Assembly (NCBI GenBank): GCA_018897475.1
Contig: JAHIKS010000017.1
Coordinates: forward strand, 1-18,616
DNA length: 18,616 nucleotides
Reading direction: 5' to 3'
Source of the DNA: Candidatus Altarchaeota archaeon
GTDB lineage: Archaea > Altiarchaeota > Altiarchaeia > IMC4 > QMZM01
Shown: piece after piece, positions 1-6,322 of the stretch
How the letters are laid out: every line of letters begins with the position of its first letter
Position numbering within the stretch: position 1 is the first letter of the stretch
The notes under the pieces: generated by a model
Told to the model about the DNA's origin: nothing
What the model saw: only the letters and a program-made list of their open reading frames with translations
The model's database searches: none
Made by a program: the position numbers and the translations under genes

Positions 1-119
1 ATGAACATCTTTGATCTGCACGAGTTTTTCACATTCTGAGTTTTGTGTATACTACATTTTCTATTTTGAAACCGATAGCAAGCTCAAACGTTTGTCAAAA
101 ATTTTTCCTTATCCTGTAA

Positions 120-338
120 ACTCCAGTTAAACTAACGGCTCATAGACTTTTTGGCTCTGAGGTCTTTGCCGATCTTCATCTTGAGAAGGGCATGGAGCAT
201 ACAAGGCCGTGTCCTCTCTTTGCGATGATACTTTCCCAGTTATCGGAGATAGGGTATATGCCAAAGATTAGAAAACTGGATTATGATGTGGGGAAGGATC
301 TGTGGGAAATCGATCTGGAAGTTCTGAAGATGGATTGA
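120..338 (+). pseudogene. Possible remnant of an unknown gene (C-terminal part)
   Basis: The frame is open from just after a TAA at 117-119 to TGA at 336-338. The only ATG that could start a reasonable product is at 192, giving 48 residues that begin MEHTRPCPLFAMILSQLSEI and end in EVLKMD. The reading continues sensibly upstream of that ATG (residues such as GSEVFADLHLEKG), which looks like the tail of a longer protein that lost its front rather than a true small gene. I do not recognise the family. It ends 36 bases before the HTH regulator gene, with that gene's promoter in between. The first 119 bases hold nothing I can identify. Confidence 0.3.
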
Positions 339-346
339 GTTACGAG

Positions 347-370
347 TTATAAAACTATCGAATCTCGATA
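347..370 (+). promoter_or_regulatory. Promoter of the HTH regulator with palindrome over the start site
   Basis: A TATA box (TTATAAAA, 347-354) is followed at 356-370 by TATCGAATCTCGATA, the island palindrome with one arm imperfect. The ATG at 374 is about 23-25 bases from the TATA centre, so the mRNA is probably leaderless and the palindrome covers the transcription start. In this position a bound protein would block the polymerase, so autorepression is the likely outcome. The geometry is seen directly; the repression is inferred. Confidence 0.7.
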
Positions 371-373
371 ATA

Positions 374-1222
374 ATGAAAAACTCTATAGCAAATTTGAGT
401 GGAATGGATCCCAAGACCAGGAAAGCCCTGCAGGCGATATATGGGGATCTAAGAGATAAGAAACGATTCACCTTCGCGGATTTTATAAAAACCAGGGGCA
501 TAAATCTGAGACGCGGAAATCCCAATTTCATGAAACTCAGCCGGGGCTGGCGTTACCTGCTGGATAACTCCCTTATAGAGATGAATATCCTGAAGAGGTA
601 CAGGACCAGTAATTATTACGTTAAGCGATTCAGCACCCTGGAGGGCTGGGCAAAATTCCAGAGCGAGAATTTTTTCAATGACATGAAACGGCTGGAGAAT
701 GAAGGGCTTGTCAATGCCGTAAAAAGGGAGAGAATCAAAAAGACCGGAAAGATTCTCGAGATTGAAAAGAAATTCGGCAGAGAAATCAATGAACTGCTGG
801 CAGAATTCTATCTGGAAAAATCCCTCTCCACCTATGGGATAGCAAAGAGGTTAAAAGTAAGTAATGCAACCGTCCTGAACTGGTTGGGGAAGTGCGGGAT
901 AAGAACAAGCAATGGAGAGGCCGTAGAGAAACCAAGCAGGAAGGAACTGAAGGACCTATACATCAAGCAGCGGAAATCCACCCTGCAGATAGCCAAGAAA
1001 TTTGGAATCAGCGTCTCCACAGCCCATAAGTGGCTGAAGGATTATGAAATCAAAACAAGGGATAGGAGCTCAGCGCAGTTAAACGGCAATAAAAAACCAA
1101 CGCAGAAGGAATTAAAAAAACAGTATCAGGATAAAAATCTGAGCATCAGCGAGATAGCAAAAAGGCTTGGATACCCTCAGCCCACCATCTACAAATGGCT
1201 TAGGGACTACGGGCTTAGATAG
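374..1222 (+). CDS. DNA-binding regulator with three HTH repeats, candidate regulator of the gas-vesicle genes
   Basis: The protein has 282 residues. The C-terminal half holds three similar homeodomain-like HTH units spaced about 50-55 residues apart: about 151-178 (STYGIAKRLKVSNATVLNWL), 202-229 (STLQIAKKFGISVSTAHKWL) and 257-282 (LSISEIAKRLGYPQPTIYKW). Each ends in a basic W-L-x-x-x-x-I/L-R segment. Units two and three are preceded by a shared K-P-x-x-K-E-L-K-x-x-Y linker, so they arose by duplication. The first 100 residues are basic and may form another winged-helix-like domain; I see no ligand-binding or membrane part. It is divergent from haloarchaeal GvpE (a leucine-zipper type) and GvpD (a P-loop protein), neither of which is seen here. 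The gene's own promoter carries the island palindrome just before the ATG, which makes it the best candidate for the palindrome-binding protein. That link is inferred. Confidence 0.75.
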   Translation: MKNSIANLSGMDPKTRKALQAIYGDLRDKKRFTFADFIKTRGINLRRGNPNFMKLSRGWRYLLDNSLIEMNILKRYRTSNYYVKRFSTLEGWAKFQSENFFNDMKRLENEGLVNAVKRERIKKTGKILEIEKKFGREINELLAEFYLEKSLSTYGIAKRLKVSNATVLNWLGKCGIRTSNGEAVEKPSRKELKDLYIKQRKSTLQIAKKFGISVSTAHKWLKDYEIKTRDRSSAQLNGNKKPTQKELKKQYQDKNLSISEIAKRLGYPQPTIYKWLRDYGLR

Positions 1223-1230
1223 AATTCTCT

Positions 1231-1260
1231 TATCGAAATTCGATAAATAAAGTATTTATA
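1231..1260 (+). promoter_or_regulatory. Palindromic operator plus TATA box of the 1310 membrane-protein gene
   Basis: Perfect TATCGAAATTCGATA at 1231-1245, then 7 bases, then TATTTATA at 1253-1260. Transcription should start near 1283, leaving a leader of about 27 bases that contains GAGGAA (1295-1300) 9 bases before the ATG. The operator-to-TATA spacing equals that at gvpA (18310-18324). Confidence 0.8.
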
Positions 1261-1309
1261 TCTCCCGGACAATTCTTTAATATAACCTCCTTAAGAGGAA
1301 GCGATAAAA

Positions 1310-1636
1310 ATGGATCCAAGAATTGGGAGCTACACCTTTATTGTTGGCGTTGTTGTGGCGATTCTTGCAGGGCTTGCCAGCCTTTCTGGAGATCTGCCTG
1401 TTCTGGTTCTGGTACTAATGGGCTTGATGGTGGGACTTCTGAACATACCGGTTAAGAAAACTACTGACTTTTTAGTGGCAGCCGTTGCATTGATGGTGGC
1501 GGGAACAGCAAACATTTCCGTCATACCGGTGGCAGGTGAGATATTGCAAGCAGTTTTGGCAAACATTATGGTGTTTGTAGCTCCAGCAGCCATAGTTGTA
1601 GCGTTGAAGGACATATACACCCTTGCGCAGGGGTAA
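1310..1636 (+). CDS. Small hydrophobic membrane protein of the gas-vesicle regulon
   Basis: The protein has 108 residues and is almost entirely hydrophobic. I count three to four membrane segments, at about 8-25 (YTFIVGVVVAILAGLASL), 29-46 (LPVLVLVLMGLMVGLLNI), 53-70 (FLVAAVALMVAGTANISV) and 78-98 (ILQAVLANIMVFVAPAAIVV). The only strong charges lie in short loops, for example VKKTTD near residue 50. There is no signal peptide apart from the first segment and no catalytic motif. A GAGGAA ribosome site and an operator-controlled TATA box precede it, and a strong hairpin terminator follows, so it is a one-gene unit. Similar short proteins with this layout are known to me from archaeal genomes only as conserved hypothetical membrane proteins. 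Its promoter carries the same perfect palindrome as gvpA, so it may act with gas vesicles, but its role is unknown. Confidence 0.7.
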   Translation: MDPRIGSYTFIVGVVVAILAGLASLSGDLPVLVLVLMGLMVGLLNIPVKKTTDFLVAAVALMVAGTANISVIPVAGEILQAVLANIMVFVAPAAIVVALKDIYTLAQG

Positions 1637-1664
1637 TAGGAGATCACCTCTCAATGCGCGTTTT

Positions 1665-1694
1665 AACACAACCTGCCTCGGCAGGTTGTGTTTT
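1665..1694 (+). terminator. Hairpin terminator after the 1310 gene
   Basis: A perfect 13-bp inverted repeat (AACACAACCTGCC at 1665-1677, GGCAGGTTGTGTT at 1680-1692) with a very short loop is followed by a short T run. It lies 29 bases after the stop of the membrane-protein gene. The T-rich stretch after it may also hold the TATA-like element (TTTTAATTTA, about 1691-1700) of the next gene. Confidence 0.7.
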
Positions 1695-1722
1695 AATTTA
1701 CTTCTAATTCTCAAAGATAAAA

Positions 1723-1992
1723 ATGAAATTTAACACAAACCGAGTAGTTCCTGTCTGGAAAAAGACAGGGATTAGTACGGGTTTTAATGGGGACCAGGCT
1801 CCTCCTATCGAGCCAGATGAAACCTATGAGGTTAAGATAGAAAGGCTTGGATGGAATGGTGATGGAATAGCAAGAATCAACGGGTATGTTATCTTCATTC
1901 CAAGTACTAAGGTCGGCGATAGAGTCAAAGTAAGAGTAAACGATATCAAGAGAAACTTCGCATTTGCTAAGGTTGTAAAAATTATTCTTTAA
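1723..1992 (+). CDS. Stand-alone TRAM-domain RNA-binding protein
   Basis: The protein has 89 residues. Residues about 34-88 are a TRAM domain: a five-strand beta barrel with the signature YEVKIERLGWNGDGIARING, then V-I-F-I-P-x-x-K-V-G-D-R-V-K-V and F-A-F-A-K-V. Single TRAM proteins are common in archaea and act as RNA-binding, cold-shock-like chaperones. The first 30 residues are not conserved and are rich in Pro and polar residues. A TATA-like stretch at about 1691-1700 would place transcription start near the ATG. No island palindrome lies upstream, so it is probably a host gene outside the gas-vesicle regulon. Confidence 0.85.
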   Translation: MKFNTNRVVPVWKKTGISTGFNGDQAPPIEPDETYEVKIERLGWNGDGIARINGYVIFIPSTKVGDRVKVRVNDIKRNFAFAKVVKIIL

Positions 1993-2025
1993 TTGCTATT
2001 TATTTAACTGTATCTAATCACTTCT

Positions 2026-2040
2026 TAACGAAATTCGAAG
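2026..2040 (+). promoter_or_regulatory. Weak variant of the palindrome before the 2053 gene
   Basis: TAACGAAATTCGAAG matches the consensus at 12 of 15 positions and keeps the CGAAATTCG core. A TATA-like TATTTATTTAAC lies at 1998-2009, so this site falls near the expected transcription start, as at the HTH regulator gene. It overlaps the strong ribosome site GAGGAGGTG (2039-2047). It could be a weak repressor site or chance. Confidence 0.3.
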
Positions 2041-2052
2041 AGGAGGTGTGAA

Positions 2053-2295
2053 ATGATAAAGGATGAGCCTATAAGTCTTGAGTTGAATGAGTTTCTGGGT
2101 GAAATGATATCGATGGTAAAGGGAAGACTGGACAAGCAGGAGACCATGCTTGTTGACCTGAGCAGTAGAATAGGGCAATTGGAGAAGAAGAATAATGGAA
2201 GCATTGGTGATCTCAAAAAGAAGGTATCTTCTCTGGAGGAGCAAATAAAGAAATCGAAGTTAAGCAAGGAGCTCCTGAAGGGTCTTGAGAGATAA
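2053..2295 (+). CDS. Small coiled-coil protein of unknown function
   Basis: The protein has 80 residues. After a short acidic N-terminus (IKDEPISLELNEFLGEMI), residues about 20-80 follow a heptad pattern (MVKGRLDKQETMLVDLSSRI, GQLEKKN, DLKKKVSSLEEQIKKSK), so it is mostly one helical coiled coil with a basic end. There is no signal peptide or membrane segment. The start is fixed by a very strong Shine-Dalgarno site, GAGGAGGTG, 5 bases before the ATG, unlike the mostly leaderless genes around it. Many gas-vesicle accessory proteins are small coiled coils, but I cannot assign it to a Gvp family. It converges with the 2341-2607 gene. Confidence 0.65.
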   Translation: MIKDEPISLELNEFLGEMISMVKGRLDKQETMLVDLSSRIGQLEKKNNGSIGDLKKKVSSLEEQIKKSKLSKELLKGLER

Positions 2296-2340
2296 ACATT
2301 CAGTTACTTGAGTTTACCTGGTCTTATCGAATTCCGGCGG

Positions 2341-2607
2341 TTATCTGAATTTATCCAGCAATCCCTTCTTCACAGTTATCTTGGGTTCTATCTTCTGTGT
2401 CTTGAGCCAGAAGTCGTAGATTGTTTTATGCGTTTTTACTACCCTCTCCGTGGTTTCCTTGAGGGACATTCTCCCTATAAAGAATCCCATCAACAACAGA
2501 ATCTGAATAAAGAATAAAAGCTCTAGGGAAATGCCGAGAAAGAAGATTGAGACAGCCATCAGAAGAGTGACTGAAAACCATGCCCAGAAGATTTTATTCC
2601 AGTCCAT
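2341..2607 (-). CDS. Small two-helix membrane protein of the gas-vesicle regulon
   Basis: The protein has 88 residues. Two hydrophobic segments sit close together at about 5-25 (KIFWAWFSVTLLMAVSIFFL) and 28-46 (LELLFFIQILLLMGFFIG), forming a helical hairpin. A basic amphipathic tail of about 40 residues follows (TTERVVKTHKTIYDFWLK and TVKKGLLDKFR) and should face the cytoplasm. No known family is recognised. A TATA box (TATTTAAA on the minus strand, 2637-2630) is about 26 bases from the ATG, so the mRNA is leaderless. A perfect island palindrome (2644-2658) lies 6 bases upstream of that TATA box. It is the second small membrane protein under this control. Confidence 0.7.
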   Translation of the reverse strand: MDWNKIFWAWFSVTLLMAVSIFFLGISLELLFFIQILLLMGFFIGRMSLKETTERVVKTHKTIYDFWLKTQKIEPKITVKKGLLDKFR

Positions 2608-2629
2608 GTAAATTATTTTCTTGGGGTTA

Positions 2630-2658
2630 TTTAAATAGGATTTTATCGAAATTCGATA
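2630..2658 (-). promoter_or_regulatory. Palindromic operator plus TATA box of the 2341-2607 gene
   Basis: On the minus strand TATCGAATTTCGATA (2658-2644) precedes TATTTAAA (2637-2630) by 6 bases, and the ATG at 2607 follows at leaderless distance. The centre of this site is 50 bp from the next palindrome (2694-2708), so the two divergent promoters each have their own copy. A G-run (2670-2676) lies between them. Confidence 0.8.
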
Positions 2659-2693
2659 AATCTATCTAAGGGGGGGCACTTCCACTATTTTTA

Positions 2694-2723
2694 TATCGAA
2701 ATTCGATATTCAGTATTTAAATA
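2694..2723 (+). promoter_or_regulatory. Palindromic operator plus TATA box of the hsp20-wHTH-cdc48 operon
   Basis: Perfect TATCGAAATTCGATA at 2694-2708, then TATTTAAATA at 2714-2723 (5-7 bases apart depending on how the TATA box is drawn). Transcription should begin near 2742-2746, right at the first hairpin of the leader. Confidence 0.8.
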
Positions 2724-2745
2724 CTTACCCTCATAAGGTAATCAA

Positions 2746-2805
2746 ATACTCCACCCTTCAGGGTGGAGTATAACTTACCAAGTCGGCAGATTGCCGACTT
2801 GGTAA
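2746..2805 (+). promoter_or_regulatory. Two perfect hairpins filling the 5' leader of the GvpH-like gene
   Basis: Hairpin 1 has an 11-bp stem, 2746-2756 with 2761-2771 and loop TTCA; its core is CTCCACCC and GGGTGGAG. Hairpin 2 has a 14-bp stem, 2775-2788 with 2792-2805 and loop GAT; its arms are TTACCAAGTCGGCA and TGCCGACTTGGTAA. Only three bases separate them, no T run follows either one, and the ribosome site GGTGG (2810-2814) and ATG (2819) come directly after. A terminator is unlikely. A structured leader acting on mRNA stability or translation, or a small inserted palindromic element, fits better. Confidence 0.6.
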
Positions 2806-2818
2806 TAATGGTGGAAAA

Positions 2819-3649
2819 ATGAATGGAGCAACAATAAGATGCCCTCTGTTTCTGGCGGAGGAGGAGAAGATCAATAAGATAATTGACGGTATTAACGAGG
2901 CAGAGACCTTTGGCGATAAGGCCAAGCAGGCCCAGGAATTGTTGGATGGGGTAGCTGTTCTGCTGGAGTGCGAAGACTACGACAGGAAGAATTCCGACTG
3001 TGTGAATTGCCGCAGGATTTCGAATATACGGGGGGAAACCGCCAATCTGTTCGTAAAACCAAAGGAAGCCGGCAAGGGTATCAGCGAACTCGGAGGAGGT
3101 ATTGGAGGTATATTCAAGGGAATTGGTAGCTTAATCAAGATGGCCTCCAAGCTGGCTGAGGAACAGGGAGAGGGCTCACGTGGTGGAGAAATAAAAGGAC
3201 TTGGAGAAGGCGCGCGCGGAGTTTACGGGTTTACCGTAAGGTCCGGAATCGGAAAGCGAGGGGCACCCGTAATAGAGCGTTTTGGAAACATCAGGGAAGT
3301 GGAAGAGGGCCCTGTGATAGAGGAGAGCAGAGAGCCGATAATTGATGTTTTTGATGAAAGGGATTATCTGGAGATAATAGCCGAGATTCCGGGAGTCAGT
3401 GAGGATGACATAAAGGTGGAAGTGAAGGGCGATATTCTCATTATCAGTGCAGAGTCAGGAGATAGAAAATACAGCAAGGAGGTCCTGCTCCCAAAAGAAG
3501 CAGACGGCAGGACGATAAAATCGACCTACAGGAACGGAATCCTGAAGCTGAGATTGGAGAAGAAGGCAAAGGAGAAAGCAGGAAAGAAGGCAAAGAAGAA
3601 GGTGGAGAAAAAGGGAAAGAAGGCGGGAAAGAAGGCAAAGAGGAAATAG
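2819..3649 (+). CDS. gvpH: Hsp20/alpha-crystallin protein of GvpH type with extended N-terminus and Lys tail
   Basis: The protein has 276 residues. Residues about 165-245 form an alpha-crystallin domain: IIDVFDERDYLEIIAEIPGV, then SEDDIKVEVKGDILIISAES, ending in the RNGILKLRL strand. It has the acidic, divergent look of GvpH, the small heat-shock protein of archaeal gas-vesicle clusters that interacts with GvpA and GvpL. Unusually, the first 90 residues form a separate helical domain with four Cys (8, 51, 61, 64; the last three read C-x9-C-x2-C) that may bind metal. A Gly-rich linker (about 92-115) follows. The last 28 residues are almost all Lys, Ala and Gly, unlike the usual I-x-I tail of Hsp20. 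GGTGG lies 4 bases before the ATG. It is the first gene of a tight operon with a wHTH gene and cdc48. The Hsp20 fold is certain; the GvpH name rests on domain style and context. Confidence 0.75.
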   Translation: MNGATIRCPLFLAEEEKINKIIDGINEAETFGDKAKQAQELLDGVAVLLECEDYDRKNSDCVNCRRISNIRGETANLFVKPKEAGKGISELGGGIGGIFKGIGSLIKMASKLAEEQGEGSRGGEIKGLGEGARGVYGFTVRSGIGKRGAPVIERFGNIREVEEGPVIEESREPIIDVFDERDYLEIIAEIPGVSEDDIKVEVKGDILIISAESGDRKYSKEVLLPKEADGRTIKSTYRNGILKLRLEKKAKEKAGKKAKKKVEKKGKKAGKKAKRK

Positions 3650-3650
3650 A

Positions 3651-3956
3651 ATGACGAAAAATCTTGAGATTGGGATAAGATTCGGCACGGTTGAGGGATT
3701 CATAAAGGGGGGGAAGGAGGTCAGGGTTAAAGCGGAGGCCATACCTCGAATTCTCTCTGGTGAAAGGATAAGATTACTCGGAGAGATTAATGGAAAGGAC
3801 AATATCAGTGAAATCTCCCACAGATTGAACAGGAGAATAGAGCACGTTTCAAGGGACCTGGCTTTGCTGAAGGAACACGGCATAATCAGATTTGAGAGAA
3901 AGGGCCGGGAGAAGATACCCGCAGTAATTGATCATGAGATGGTCATTAGAATATAA
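3651..3956 (+). CDS. Winged-HTH transcriptional regulator in the hsp20-cdc48 operon
   Basis: The protein has 101 residues. Residues about 38-80 are a winged HTH: helix GERIRLLGEINGKDNISEIS, recognition helix IEHVSRDLALLKEHGIIRFE, then a basic wing (RKGREK). This resembles the HVO_A0114-type family of archaeal predicted regulators, where the pattern is L-x-R-x-x-x-x-V-x-x-D-L-x-x-L-x-x-x-G-I. The first 35 residues (IRFGTVEGFIKGGKEVRVKA) may serve for dimer formation. It starts one base after the hsp20 stop and ends two bases before the cdc48 ATG, so all three are translated from one message. It is the second candidate, after the three-HTH protein at 374-1222, for binding the island palindrome. 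No ligand site is seen. Confidence 0.8.
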   Translation: MTKNLEIGIRFGTVEGFIKGGKEVRVKAEAIPRILSGERIRLLGEINGKDNISEISHRLNRRIEHVSRDLALLKEHGIIRFERKGREKIPAVIDHEMVIRI

Positions 3957-3958
3957 AA

Positions 3959-6163
3959 ATGGTTGAATTAACACTAAAGGTTTCAGAAGCATCTACCAAG
4001 GATGTCGGTCGTGGGATAGCAAGATTAGACCCAAAGGATATGGAAAGAATCTCTGCAGATGTTGGGGATATAGTGGAGATTAAAGGGGATAAATCCACAG
4101 TGGCCAAGGTTATGCCTGCCTTTGCAGAGGACCGGGGCAAGGGAATCGTAAAGATAGATGGAATCATCAGGGGAAATGCTCAAACAGGGCTGGGAGATAA
4201 GGTCAGGATAAAGAAGGTAGACGCAGTGGATGCCAGTAAAATCGTTTTAGCACCAACAATACCGTTACATGGTAAGAAAGCTGAGGGGTATCTCGGTAAA
4301 TTACTGGAGGGCTTGCCTTTGATTAAAGGCGACAGGGCCCGGACCACTTTTATGGGCACCCAGCCAAGGGAGTTCATTGTAGTGGATACCAAGCCTGCAA
4401 ACGTTCCTGTTTTGGTTCATTCTACAACAGCTATAAAGTTAAAGACAGTAGCAGAAGAGAAAAGGGGGGTGGGGCTTAAGATCTCCTATGAAGACATTGG
4501 TGGTCTCGGAAAGGAGCTCTCAAGAGTGAGAGAAATGATTGAGTTGCCTTTAAAGCACCCTGAGATATTTGAGCGTGTGGGGATAGAGGCGCCGAAAGGA
4601 GTATTGCTGCACGGCCCCCCGGGCTGTGGAAAAACCCTCATTGCGAAGGCCATTGCCAATGAAAGTGAGGCATATTTTCTCCATCTCACTGGACCTGAGA
4701 TCATGGCAAAATACTATGGGGAATCGGAGGCGAGACTAAGGGAGGTATTTGAAGAAGGGAGTAAGAATGCACCATCTATAATCTTTCTGGATGAGATAGA
4801 TGCAATAGCTCCAAAAAGAGAGGAGGTTAGCAGTGAGAAACAGGTTGAGAAGAGGGTGGTCAGCCAACTCCTTGCTTTAATGGATGGCCTGGAAAGCAGG
4901 GGGGAGGTTATTGTTATTGGAGCAACAAACATCCCAAATGCACTTGACCCGGCATTAAGAAGACCGGGCAGATTCGACAGGGAGATAGGCATATCCATTC
5001 CCGATAGAACGGCAAGGCTTGAGATTCTGCAGATACATACCCGGGGCATGCCCCTGGCAGATAACGTAGACCTGGAGAATATCTCTGATTTAACGCACGG
5101 CTTTGTGGGAGCGGATATGGCAGCACTATGCAGGGAGGCGGCAATGTCATGCATCAGAAAGATTCTGCCCCAGGTACAGGCAGAGGAATACATCTCTCCC
5201 GAGGTGCTTTTAGAGCTTGAGGTTCGAATGGATAACTTCCTAGAGGCTCTGAGGGAGGTCAGTCCTTCTGTAACAAGAGAGGTATTTGTTGAGATACCCA
5301 AGGTTATATGGACGGACATTGGAGGTCTTGAAGAGGTGAAGCAGGAATTAAAGGAGATAATTGAATGGCCTACAAGATATCCAAAACTGTTTGAGTATGC
5401 CAATACCAGACCACCCAAGGGCATACTCCTTCATGGCCCCCCCGGAACAGGAAAAACTCTCCTGGCAAAGGCAGTTGCCAATGAATCGAATGCGAATTTT
5501 ATCTCGATTAAAGGTCCTGAATTGATGTCGAAGTGGGTTGGCGAGAGCGAGAAAGGGGTCAGGGAGGTATTCAAGAAGGCAAAACAGGTCTCTCCCTGCA
5601 TTGTGTTCTTCGATGAGATAGATGCCATGACACCCTCCAGGGGCAGCGGTGCTGGAGACGCTCACGTTACCGAAAGGGTTCTATCGCAGTTACTTACAGA
5701 GCTTGACGGCCTGGAAGAGCTTAGGGAGGTTACGGTTATTGCAGCAACCAACAGGAAGGATCTGCTAGATTCTGCCCTAATAAGACCGGGAAGATTCGAC
5801 ATGCTGATTGAACTCCCGGTCCCTGACAAAGATGCGATACTTCAGATATTTGGTGTGCATACTGGGGGAAAGCCACTAGGCAATGATGTTAACTTCAAGG
5901 CACTGGCAGAGCTAGCAAAGAAGCTATGGTCTAAAACAGAGGAGGATTTTACCGGTGCCGATATAGAAGCCGTCTGCAGGATTGCGAGCAAGCTTGCAAT
6001 AAAGGAGTTTATAAACGAGGTTGGCAAATCTTCCAAGAAGCTGGAAAAGCCGGATTTTAAGATAAAAATGAAACACTTTGAGGATGCCCTATATTCCTAT
6101 AAAGAAACGCATACTGAATCCAGCCTAGCAGATGAGATGGTGGATGATTTGACTAACGGATGA
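3959..6163 (+). CDS. cdc48: CDC48/VAT-type AAA+ unfoldase ATPase
   Basis: The protein has 734 residues, normal for archaeal CDC48. The order is an N-terminal double-psi barrel and CDC48-N domain (about 1-185), then two AAA+ modules. Module D1 has Walker A GPPGCGKT (219-226), Walker B IIFLDEID with D278 and E279, and the arginine-finger region ALRRPGRFD. Module D2 has GPPGTGKT (493-500), D552 and E553, and ALIRPGRFD. All key ATPase residues are present, so it should be active. The family pulls substrate proteins through a hexamer pore, often for the proteasome. The C-terminus ends DDLTNG without an HbYX motif, so direct proteasome docking is not obvious. It is co-transcribed with hsp20 and a wHTH gene under the gas-vesicle palindrome, so it is probably a dedicated copy for vesicle assembly or removal rather than the housekeeping one. 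That role is inferred. Confidence 0.95.
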   Translation: MVELTLKVSEASTKDVGRGIARLDPKDMERISADVGDIVEIKGDKSTVAKVMPAFAEDRGKGIVKIDGIIRGNAQTGLGDKVRIKKVDAVDASKIVLAPTIPLHGKKAEGYLGKLLEGLPLIKGDRARTTFMGTQPREFIVVDTKPANVPVLVHSTTAIKLKTVAEEKRGVGLKISYEDIGGLGKELSRVREMIELPLKHPEIFERVGIEAPKGVLLHGPPGCGKTLIAKAIANESEAYFLHLTGPEIMAKYYGESEARLREVFEEGSKNAPSIIFLDEIDAIAPKREEVSSEKQVEKRVVSQLLALMDGLESRGEVIVIGATNIPNALDPALRRPGRFDREIGISIPDRTARLEILQIHTRGMPLADNVDLENISDLTHGFVGADMAALCREAAMSCIRKILPQVQAEEYISPEVLLELEVRMDNFLEALREVSPSVTREVFVEIPKVIWTDIGGLEEVKQELKEIIEWPTRYPKLFEYANTRPPKGILLHGPPGTGKTLLAKAVANESNANFISIKGPELMSKWVGESEKGVREVFKKAKQVSPCIVFFDEIDAMTPSRGSGAGDAHVTERVLSQLLTELDGLEELREVTVIAATNRKDLLDSALIRPGRFDMLIELPVPDKDAILQIFGVHTGGKPLGNDVNFKALAELAKKLWSKTEEDFTGADIEAVCRIASKLAIKEFINEVGKSSKKLEKPDFKIKMKHFEDALYSYKETHTESSLADEMVDDLTNG

Positions 6164-6195
6164 ACCCTTATCCCTCATCCTGATTCATGGTAAAC

Positions 6196-6239
6196 GGGCA
6201 AAGGACACCCCTGACTTCAGTCCGGGGAGGAATTTGCCC
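6196..6239 (+). repeat. Nested hairpin at the left side of the TnpB element
   Basis: An inner hairpin (6208-6227, CCCCTGAC and GTCCGGGG around TTCA, one mismatch) is enclosed by an outer 7-bp stem GGGCAAA (6196-6202) and TTTGCCC (6233-6239). Sub-terminal imperfect hairpins like this are recognised by the transposase of IS200/IS605 elements. The exact left end cannot be fixed from the sequence alone. Confidence 0.5.
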
Positions 6240-6322
6240 CTCTCACCTCATCGCTTTTCACTTTCTTACTTTCCCAGTGCTCTCCCACAAAGTATTTAGA
6301 GCGGTTGGTTAGATAGTTAATC

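Noticed and set aside
2326..2340. A further palindrome-like site, TATCGAATTCCGGCG
   Set aside because: Only the left arm matches, and it lies between two convergent gene ends with no promoter.
2746..2805. Two perfect hairpins read as a transcription terminator or attenuator
   Set aside because: Neither is followed by a T run, the promoter lies directly before them and the operon directly after.
4714..5424. 236-codon minus-strand frame inside cdc48
   Set aside because: It lies wholly opposite an unmistakable CDC48 sequence and matches no known family.
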